Source: Bacteroidaceae bacterium (GTDB lineage Bacteria > Bacteroidota > Bacteroidia > Bacteroidales > Bacteroidaceae). Taken from it: DNA of 22,820 nucleotides. The DNA lies in the NCBI GenBank assembly GCA_017551845.1, contig JAFZKR010000108.1, forward strand, positions 1 through 22,820, written 5' to 3'. The notes beneath the pieces are model-generated. The model worked only from the letters and a program-made list of their open reading frames with translations, did not search any database and was not told the origin of the DNA. The translations under genes and the position numbers were made by a program. Positions 17,238-22,820 of this stretch are shown here, one piece after another (the stretch's first letter is position 1; each line of letters starts with the position of its first letter).

Positions 17238-18729
17238 CTACAACCCCGATGTTCTGAACTGCATTGCAAACCTTAGCAATGATGAGGTGTTCACTCCGCC
17301 GGAACTGGCCAACCGCGTGCTGGACCTTTTGCCAAAGGAACTGTTCAGCAATCCAAAAACAACCTTCCTTGACCCGTTTACCAAAAGCGGAGTTTTTCTG
17401 CGTGAGATAGTGAAACGTCTTGACCGCGGGTTAGAAACTCAGATTCCTGACCGCCAGGAACGCATTGACCATATTCTGCACAATCAGGTATTTGGAATAG
17501 CAATCACAGAACTCACATCATATCTGTCCCGTCGTTCAGTCTATTGCACCAAAACCGCAAACGGTAAATATAGCGTATCCAAGTTCTCCACAGCAAGCGG
17601 AAACATCCTCTATAAAAACTTGACTCACACCTGGGAGAACGGCAAATGCAAGTATTGCGGAGCCAGTCAAGCAGTTTATGACCGCGGTTCAGAGGCAGAG
17701 CAGTACGCCTACATGTTTATTCACACAGATAATCCGAACACATTCTTCAACAACATGAAATTCGATGTAATCATAGGCAATCCCCCATATCAACTCAACG
17801 TAGGTGTTGAGAAAGAGAACTATGCAATTGCTATATACAACCAATTTGTTGAACAAGCTATAAAAATGAAGCCACGCTATCTTTCAATGATAATACCTGC
17901 AAGGTGGTATGCAGGAGGAAGAGGTTTGGATGAATTTCGAGACAACATGCTTCATGACAATAGGATTAGTGTTCTTATTGATTATCCTAATGCTGTTGAT
18001 TGTTTTCCCGGAGTGGATATTGCAGGTGGAGTATGTTATTTCTTATGGGAACGAGATTATGCTGGAGAGTGTGAAATACGAACATTCAAAGGGAAAGAAA
18101 TAATAAGTCAGATGAAGCGACCTCTATTAGAAAAGGGGATTGATACTTTTATTAGGCAAAATGAGGCGGTTTCGATTATTCATAAGGTCGTTGCCTTAAA
18201 AGAAAAGAAGACATTTGATAAAATAGTAAGTCCTCAAACTCCTTTTGGAATAGTTAGTTCTTTTAGGGATTTTCAAAAAGATCCATTTCCTGGAAGCATT
18301 ATTTTTTATACATACGGATTCAAAGGGTATGTTTCAAAGGAACAAATCATAAAAGGGCATTCCTTGATTCATGGTAACAAAGTCTATCTCTCAAAAGCTT
18401 ATGGAGAACGTGGATCATATCCTTATTTCTTTCTTGGAAAACCTTTTATCGGAGAGCCCAATTCATGTTGCTCTCAATCATATCTTGTTATAGGTCCATT
18501 TGAAAGTAAAGAAGAAAGTGAGAACGTAATAACTTATATGAAAACAAGATTTTTTCGCACATTAGTAATGCTAAAGAAAAATACACAAGATAATATGAGT
18601 CACGTCTTTTCATTAATACCTCTTCAAGATTTCTCGCACCCGTGGACAGACGAGATGCTTTATAAGAAATACGGTTTGACTGAGGATGAGATTGCTTTTA
18701 TTGAGTCAATGATCAGACCTATGGAATGA
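17224..18729 (+). CDS. Eco57I-like DNA adenine methyltransferase (501 aa)
   Basis: This looks like the modification enzyme of a restriction-modification system (Eco57I-type methylase domain), expected to methylate adenine N6 in a specific site. Residues 18-36 (LSNDEVFTPPELANRVLDL) are motif X. Residues 49-59 (LDPFTKSGVFL) are a divergent motif I, and FDVIIGNPPYQ contains the catalytic NPPY at 186-189. KCKYCGA (141-147) is a possible metal-binding knuckle. The C-terminal part (about 200-480) should include target recognition. ATG 17224 (MATSNYNPDV) was preferred to the in-frame ATG at 17212 because it fits relatives I remember; neither has a clear ribosome site. By hand count, GC is about 33% in 18121-18360 against about 50% in 17221-17340, suggesting a swapped recognition region. 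Confidence 0.85.
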   Translation: MATSNYNPDVLNCIANLSNDEVFTPPELANRVLDLLPKELFSNPKTTFLDPFTKSGVFLREIVKRLDRGLETQIPDRQERIDHILHNQVFGIAITELTSYLSRRSVYCTKTANGKYSVSKFSTASGNILYKNLTHTWENGKCKYCGASQAVYDRGSEAEQYAYMFIHTDNPNTFFNNMKFDVIIGNPPYQLNVGVEKENYAIAIYNQFVEQAIKMKPRYLSMIIPARWYAGGRGLDEFRDNMLHDNRISVLIDYPNAVDCFPGVDIAGGVCYFLWERDYAGECEIRTFKGKEIISQMKRPLLEKGIDTFIRQNEAVSIIHKVVALKEKKTFDKIVSPQTPFGIVSSFRDFQKDPFPGSIIFYTYGFKGYVSKEQIIKGHSLIHGNKVYLSKAYGERGSYPYFFLGKPFIGEPNSCCSQSYLVIGPFESKEESENVITYMKTRFFRTLVMLKKNTQDNMSHVFSLIPLQDFSHPWTDEMLYKKYGLTEDEIAFIESMIRPME

Positions 18730-18745
18730 AACCAATTATATAACA

Positions 18746-18772
18746 GGCGCTCTTTGATTTATTGCTGACAGA
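18746..18772 (+). repeat. left inverted repeat of the toxin-antitoxin cassette
   Basis: Begins GGCGCTCTTT and ends GCTGACAGA; both blocks are matched exactly, in reverse complement, by the repeat at 19752-19778. The middle 8 bp match at 3 positions. It starts 16 bp after the methyltransferase stop. Confidence 0.7.
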
Positions 18773-18809
18773 AAATTAATTTATAAGTTAAAAATATTTG
18801 GCTCAAAGC

Positions 18810-18840
18810 TTTGATAGTATTTGTATTAGTTGTACATTTG
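18810..18840 (+). promoter_or_regulatory. promoter of the toxin-antitoxin pair
   Basis: TTTG (18810-18813), a 19-bp spacer and TACATTTG (18833-18840) match the full Bacteroidota TTTG-N19-TAnnTTTG consensus. The start would be near 18847, 25 nt before ATG 18872. The -7 box overlaps a perfect palindrome, so repression by the antitoxin is likely. Read-through from here may also transcribe the helicase gene. Confidence 0.75.
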
Positions 18841-18851
18841 TTGCAACAAAT
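18836..18851. promoter_or_regulatory. palindromic operator over the toxin-antitoxin promoter
   Basis: ATTTGTTGCAACAAAT is a perfect 16-bp palindrome that covers half of the -7 box and the predicted start site. Placement and symmetry fit an autorepression operator for the dimeric helix-turn-helix antitoxin encoded downstream. Binding is inferred. Confidence 0.65.
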
Positions 18852-18871
18852 AATGTAAAACAATTAAAGCC

Positions 18872-19363
18872 ATGAGAAAGGTAGAATTTGAACCATTGTT
18901 TTTGACAGAAGCCGCAGATATATTTACCATACGCGTAAATGAAGATGTTTCTGAGTATGAAAAGTTCTTGGTGTTGTTCAAGGATGCGGATGATCCTTTG
19001 TTGAAGGATGATTTAGAAAAGATTCTTGTTGCCATTGATAACGTAACACAATACGGGGCATTGGAATCATATTTCAGAATTGAAGGAAAGATGAGTGACA
19101 GGATTTGCGCCATACCTCTGTTGATAAAACATAGGGACAAGTCAAAGCATGGAACCTTGAGACTGTATTGCATAAGGATTTCTAACAGTCTCCTGATAAT
19201 AGGCGGAGGAGGATTGAAGGCTACAGATACATACCAAGAGGATGAGGCGTTGGCAAGGCATGTATCTACCCTACAGGCCATTGATTCAAGATTGGCTGAA
19301 GTTGAGAAATGTGGTCTTGACTTACATAAGGATTTGTTCAACATTGTAATTGAGATAGACTGA
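18872..19363 (+). CDS. putative HigB/RelE-like toxin (163 aa)
   Basis: I read this as the toxin of a type II toxin-antitoxin pair in toxin-first (HigBA) order. The central part has the pattern seen in RelE-superfamily ribonucleases of this kind. YFRIEGKMSDRICAIPLLIK (about 68-87) is followed by GTLRLYCIRISNSLLIIGGGGLKATDTYQED, in which a basic beta strand leads to a glycine-rich turn. At 163 residues it is longer than most RelE proteins (90-120), with extra helical sequence at both ends. Such toxins cleave ribosome-bound mRNA; that activity here is inferred, and no active-site residue can be assigned confidently. The promoter and operator lie just upstream, and the antitoxin ATG follows the stop after one base (TGATATG). 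The pair sits between restriction-modification genes. Confidence 0.6.
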   Translation: MRKVEFEPLFLTEAADIFTIRVNEDVSEYEKFLVLFKDADDPLLKDDLEKILVAIDNVTQYGALESYFRIEGKMSDRICAIPLLIKHRDKSKHGTLRLYCIRISNSLLIIGGGGLKATDTYQEDEALARHVSTLQAIDSRLAEVEKCGLDLHKDLFNIVIEID

Positions 19364-19364
19364 T

Positions 19365-19751
19365 ATGACAAATGTGTATTACATAGATCCCCTTTTTAAG
19401 GAGTTGCTGGAAAAAGTGCCGCTTGTAACTCGCAGGGAGGCAAACTTTTCGTATGGTATTGCCAAACGGATTTATGATATCCTGAAAAAGAAAGGATGGT
19501 CCAAGACTGATCTCGCTAAAGCTACTGGTAAGAAAACTCCCGTTGTTACCAAGTGGATGAGTGGTACCCATAACTTTACAATGCGTACTATTGCGGAGAT
19601 TGAAGTGGCATTGGGTGAGGAGATTATAAGCGTAAAGAAAAGCAGACCTAAGTCTAGGCCTATCCCGAAACCCTATGTTATGGATTTCTTGGCTCAACGT
19701 GAAGTAAGCGAGCCTCCATTGTCATACGGGAAAGAACCGGATAAAGAATAA
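19365..19751 (+). CDS. XRE-family antitoxin (HigA-like, 128 aa)
   Basis: The protein carries a helix-turn-helix of the XRE/Cro type. Residues 31-65 contain GIAKRIYDILKKKGWSKTDL followed by AKATGKKTPVVTKWMSGTHN, with the recognition helix around 58-66. TMRTIAEIEVALGEEII closes the domain. The C-terminal 40 residues are basic and proline-rich, and could wrap around the toxin. Its position directly after a RelE-like gene, with one base between stop and start, and a palindromic operator over the shared promoter, supports the role of antitoxin and autorepressor. The stop codon is followed at once by the right inverted repeat of the cassette. Confidence 0.8.
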   Translation: MTNVYYIDPLFKELLEKVPLVTRREANFSYGIAKRIYDILKKKGWSKTDLAKATGKKTPVVTKWMSGTHNFTMRTIAEIEVALGEEIISVKKSRPKSRPIPKPYVMDFLAQREVSEPPLSYGKEPDKE

Positions 19752-19778
19752 TCTGTCAGCATAGTATTAAAGAGCGCC
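19752..19778 (-). repeat. right inverted repeat of the toxin-antitoxin cassette
   Basis: Reverse complement of the repeat at 18746-18772 at 22 of 27 positions. It starts one base after the antitoxin stop and ends 16 bp before the helicase start codon; ATAAC follows it directly. Confidence 0.7.
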
Positions 19779-19794
19779 ATAACTGAATACAGGT

Positions 19795-22536
19795 ATGGCT
19801 GCAGTTGATTTGCTTAGGGAGAAGGTCAGTGAGACCCCTATGATTTATGCATATGAGCATATTGGTGTGCCTGCACATGAAGGTATGCTTAAGGTGGGTT
19901 ATACCACGCGTGATGTGGAAACCAGAGTACGTGAGCAGAATCAGACGGGTAGTATTCCATACAGGATTGTGCTCAAAAGGCCTGCTATGCGTAAGGATGG
20001 AACATCATTTGATGACCACCTGATTCATAAGATACTGCGCAAATATCATGTCCGTAATCCGGAGGGAGAGTGGTTCGTTACAGATAAGAATACCGTAGAG
20101 AGGGCTATTGAATCGGCTGTACAGGGAAATGAAACTCTTATTGAGAGGATATATTCTTTCCCGATGCGTCCTGAGCAGAAGAAGGCGGTTGATGATACAT
20201 CGGCCTATTTCAGGGCTTTTGTGAAAGACCCCGTAAACAGAGGGCTTATCCCGCATTACCTGTGGAACGCAAAGATGCGTTTCGGCAAGACTTTCACCAC
20301 TTATCAGCTTGCACTAAGAATGGGCTGGACAAAGGTGCTTGTGCTTACTTTCAAACCGGCAGTCAAGACCGCCTGGGAGGAAGACCTTGCTACACATAAG
20401 GATTTTGAGGGTTGGCAGTTCTGCCAGAAACGAGAAGACCGAGAGTTCAATTATGTGAATGAGCGCAAGCCGTTTGTGTGTTTTGCATCATTCCAGGATG
20501 TTCTTGGACGAAATGCTGTGGGCGGAATAAAGGCCACGAATGAGTGGATCCAGAAGGTAGATTGGGATTGCATAGTACTTGATGAATACCACTATGGAGC
20601 CTGGGGTAAGAATGCCAAGAATTATTATGACAAGAAAGATCCGGCGTTGACTCGTGCTCTTGAGGTGGGTGATATAATCAATGAGGATGCTGATAATGTG
20701 CGTGAACTTGAAGCGCGTGAGATGTATGATGAGGAGTTGATGCCGCTGCGCACTCATTCATATCTGTATCTTTCAGGTACGCCGTTCCGCGCCATTTCAA
20801 CGGGTGAATTCATTGAGGAGCAGATTTACAACTGGACATATTCCGATGAACAGCGTTCTAAGGAGGCCTGGACGGGTCCGGATAATCCATATGCCCAACT
20901 GCCCAAGATGGTTATGCTCACTTATCAATTGCCAGACAGCATAAGGGAGATAGCATCGCAGGGAGAGTTTGATGAGTTTGACCTGAACGAGTTCTTCCGT
21001 GCCGATGATAAGGGCTTTATTCATGAGGAGTATGTGCAGAAGTGGCTTGACCTGATACGCGGGGCATACACTGAAAACATTGTTACTGAACTGAAACTGG
21101 GTACGGAGAAACCGCCAATGCCTTTCTCTGATGCACGCTTGCTCAGTTACCTACAGCATACCTATTGGTTCCTGCCATCGGTCGCTGCATGTGAAGCTAT
21201 GGCTAAGTTGCTTGAAAAGCGTGCCAACCGTTTTTACGATGACTACAAGGTTATTGTTGCAGCCGGAAACAAAGCAGGAATGGGTGCCGCCGCAGTAGGG
21301 CCGGTTTATGATGCAATGAATGATCCGCAGAAGAGCAAAACCATCATTCTGTCATGTGGCAAACTATCTACGGGCGTAACGGTAAAACCTTGGACGGGAA
21401 TCCTGATGCTGCGCAACACAACATCGCCTGAGACATATTTTCAGGCTGCATTCCGTGTCCAGTCACCTTGGACTACAACCGATGAGAATGGCGATGAGGT
21501 AATTCTTAAGCCCTTCTGCTATGTGTTTGATTTTGCACCCAACCGTGCTTTGCGGCTTGTTGAGGAATACAGTTGCCAACTGAATGTGGCTGAATCAAAT
21601 CCTGAGAAAAAGGTTGAGGAATTCATAAAGTTCCTGCCCATCCTGGCCTTTGACGGCTCATCAATGAAGGAGATTGATGCTGCCGGGGTGCTTGATATGG
21701 CTATGAGCGGCACAACCGCCACTCTGCTTGCCCGCAGGTGGGAATCGGCCGTACTGGTAAATGTAGATAATGCTACCCTGCAGCGCTTGATGAATAACCC
21801 GGAGGCAATGGCCGCACTGATGAACATAGAGGGATTCCGCAGCCTGAATGTCGATATTGAAACGATAATAAATAAGTCAGAGCATGTAAAGGATGTAAAG
21901 AAGAGCAATGATCCCGAGGCAATGACTCCTCGTGAAAAGAAGGAACTGACAGATGAGGAGAAAGAGTACAAGAGCAAACGCCGTGAGATACAGGAGAAAC
22001 TCATAAAGTTTGCCACACGCATTCCGGTCTTTATGTATCTGACTGATTTCCGTGAATACTGCCTGAAAGATGTGATTGAGCAACTGGAGCCTGAATTGTT
22101 CCGTAAAGTAACAGGCTTGACTCTTAAAGACTTCGGTCTGCTTGTAAGTCTTGGCGTGTTCAACAGTGAACTGATGAATGATGCCGTCTATAAGTTCAAG
22201 CGTTATGAAGATTCATCATTGGAATATACAGGCATAAACACTCATGACGGCACTCTCATTGGAGGCTGGGATACCGTAATAGATACTTCAAAGATTGTCC
22301 AGGAAGCAGAGCCTGAATATGAATACAAAGCTGTGGCTGAACCTCCGCTTGAATTAGCAAAACCTTGGGAGAGCATCAGAGTTGGAGATGTAATCTATCA
22401 CAAGAGTATCGGCCAAGGCATAGTTATGTCATTGGATACGTACTACATTATCGTAAAATTCCCTGATCGCGAACGCAAGTTCCAATATCCCAAAGCTTTT
22501 GAGGAAGGCTACCTCTCAATGCAGGAAAGTTTCTAA
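19795..22536 (+). CDS. GIY-YIG (T5orf172-like) nuclease fused to a superfamily-2 helicase (913 aa)
   Basis: This is the likely restriction or effector subunit of the defence-like operon. Residues 16-95 match the T5orf172/MUG113 branch of the GIY-YIG superfamily: IYAYEHI, LKVGYTTRDVETRV, H79 and GEWF (91-94). A superfamily-2 helicase follows: FPMRPEQKKAV (122-132), Walker A AKMRFGKT (159-166), VLVLTFKPAVKTAWEEDL, Walker B DEYH (263-266), motif III LSGTPFRA (326-333), and TGVTVKPW with motif VI QAAFRVQSPW (550-559). A charged helical region near 700-745 precedes the last part. The final 45 residues (VGDVIYHKSIGQGIVMSLDT onward) resemble a small SH3/Tudor-like fold. Presumably it translocates on DNA and cuts unmodified DNA. 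ATG 19795 follows ACAGGT, a weak ribosome site. Not a known named system to me. Confidence 0.82.
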   Translation: MAAVDLLREKVSETPMIYAYEHIGVPAHEGMLKVGYTTRDVETRVREQNQTGSIPYRIVLKRPAMRKDGTSFDDHLIHKILRKYHVRNPEGEWFVTDKNTVERAIESAVQGNETLIERIYSFPMRPEQKKAVDDTSAYFRAFVKDPVNRGLIPHYLWNAKMRFGKTFTTYQLALRMGWTKVLVLTFKPAVKTAWEEDLATHKDFEGWQFCQKREDREFNYVNERKPFVCFASFQDVLGRNAVGGIKATNEWIQKVDWDCIVLDEYHYGAWGKNAKNYYDKKDPALTRALEVGDIINEDADNVRELEAREMYDEELMPLRTHSYLYLSGTPFRAISTGEFIEEQIYNWTYSDEQRSKEAWTGPDNPYAQLPKMVMLTYQLPDSIREIASQGEFDEFDLNEFFRADDKGFIHEEYVQKWLDLIRGAYTENIVTELKLGTEKPPMPFSDARLLSYLQHTYWFLPSVAACEAMAKLLEKRANRFYDDYKVIVAAGNKAGMGAAAVGPVYDAMNDPQKSKTIILSCGKLSTGVTVKPWTGILMLRNTTSPETYFQAAFRVQSPWTTTDENGDEVILKPFCYVFDFAPNRALRLVEEYSCQLNVAESNPEKKVEEFIKFLPILAFDGSSMKEIDAAGVLDMAMSGTTATLLARRWESAVLVNVDNATLQRLMNNPEAMAALMNIEGFRSLNVDIETIINKSEHVKDVKKSNDPEAMTPREKKELTDEEKEYKSKRREIQEKLIKFATRIPVFMYLTDFREYCLKDVIEQLEPELFRKVTGLTLKDFGLLVSLGVFNSELMNDAVYKFKRYEDSSLEYTGINTHDGTLIGGWDTVIDTSKIVQEAEPEYEYKAVAEPPLELAKPWESIRVGDVIYHKSIGQGIVMSLDTYYIIVKFPDRERKFQYPKAFEEGYLSMQESF

Positions 22537-22547
22537 GCGAGCGGAAT

Positions 22548-22820
22548 TTAAGGGGTATGGACCCAAAATTACGGAACTCTTTCCAGTTGCAGTAGCCGAA
22601 CTATCAGTTTGGGGAGCATTCAGTGACTTGGCGTTAAGCGCAAGACCTTGGGAGGATCCCGTTAAAAACGGCGCTTGTTTGACGACGAATAGACGCCGTA
22701 GGCGGCTATGATGGAGGAGTTCGCCGTTTAGGGTCCGGAAAGGTCTTGCGTAGCCAAGGAGCGTCTGCTCCCCAAACTGATAGTTCGGCGAAGGCAAATA
22801 TTTTGAGTCTATACCCCTTA
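22548..22820. repeat. large imperfect palindrome reaching the window edge
   Basis: No gene is seen after 22536. The stretch folds back on itself. TTAAGGGGTAT at the left is mirrored by ATACCCCTTA at the right edge. A 24-nt block (22595-22618) is matched perfectly by 22766-22789, and CGCAAGACCTT (22639-22649) by AAGGTCTTGCG (22740-22750). Inside, CCGTTAAAAACGG (22659-22671) and CGCCGTAGGCG (22694-22704) form small hairpins. Its size and terminal repeats fit a MITE-like or fold-back element, with TTAA as a possible target, but the right flank is missing. It could also act as a terminator for the helicase gene. Confidence 0.65.

Larger units (their letters stand above)
18746..19778. mobile_element. 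candidate 1.03-kb mobile toxin-antitoxin cassette bounded by inverted repeats
   Basis: The unit is delimited by 27-bp inverted repeats matching at 22 positions without gaps and contains only the toxin-antitoxin promoter, operator and two genes. The right repeat begins one base after the antitoxin stop. ATAAC occurs just outside each end (18740-18744 and 19779-19783), resembling a target-site duplication with one extra A on the left. Removing the unit and one ATAAC copy joins the methyltransferase stop to the helicase ATG with 26 bp between them, a normal operon spacing. No transposase is present, so movement would need one in trans. The repeats are seen directly; mobility is inferred. Confidence 0.5.

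Noticed and set aside
18746..18772. Left cassette repeat as a transcription terminator for the methyltransferase
   Set aside because: The repeat does not fold into a local hairpin with a T-run; its partner lies about 1 kb away.
22499..22797. Short open frames on both strands at the right edge
   Set aside because: They fall inside the palindromic repeat and have no recognisable protein features or start signals.
1..22820. CRISPR arrays, tRNA or rRNA genes
   Set aside because: No regularly spaced direct repeats, cloverleaf-like segments or rRNA signatures were seen on reading the window.

Overview
The window reads as a chromosomal piece of a Bacteroidota bacterium, most likely order Bacteroidales. 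The evidence is promoter elements of the TTTG / TAnnTTTG type (the Bacteroidota primary-sigma consensus), few Shine-Dalgarno sequences, lipoprotein signals on surface enzymes, and a gene neighbourhood (Fur-like regulator, purA, YugP-type zinc peptidase, hisS) that I recall from Bacteroides and relatives. The genus cannot be fixed from the sequence alone.

Layout. Positions 1-968 (minus strand) hold the first 322 codons of DNA primase dnaG, cut by the window edge. Positions 1084-6930 (plus strand) hold seven tightly packed, partly overlapping housekeeping genes: a small AraC-type DNA-binding protein, an AlkD-like HEAT-repeat protein, a Fur-family regulator, purA, a membrane zinc metallopeptidase, hisS and ruvB. 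Positions 7030-13014 (plus) encode a 1994-residue exported alpha-2-macroglobulin-like protein whose thioester motif is lost. Positions 13059-16229 (minus) hold three genes that look like one transcription unit: a type-B carboxylesterase lipoprotein, a GNAT acetyltransferase and a GH5 glycoside hydrolase lipoprotein.

From about 16380 to the right edge lies an accessory region. It starts with a long hairpin followed by an intrinsic terminator, both in an intergenic region with no gene upstream on that strand; I read this as a candidate structured RNA or leader. Next come two methyltransferase-like genes (213 and 501 aa), a toxin-antitoxin pair of HigBA type, and a 913-residue protein that fuses a GIY-YIG-superfamily (T5orf172-like) nuclease domain to a superfamily-2 helicase. 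The methyltransferases and helicase-nuclease together look like a restriction-modification or related phage-defence system. The window ends in an imperfect palindrome of at least 273 nt.

The strongest structural observation is that the toxin-antitoxin pair, with its own promoter and palindromic operator, sits exactly between 27-bp inverted repeats (22 of 27 identical, no gaps) flanked by a 5-bp direct repeat ATAAC. Removing that roughly 1.03-kb unit would leave the helicase start 26 bp downstream of the methyltransferase stop. The toxin-antitoxin unit therefore appears to be a small mobile cassette that entered a pre-existing defence operon. The second methyltransferase also has an AT-rich C-terminal half, consistent with an exchanged target-recognition region.
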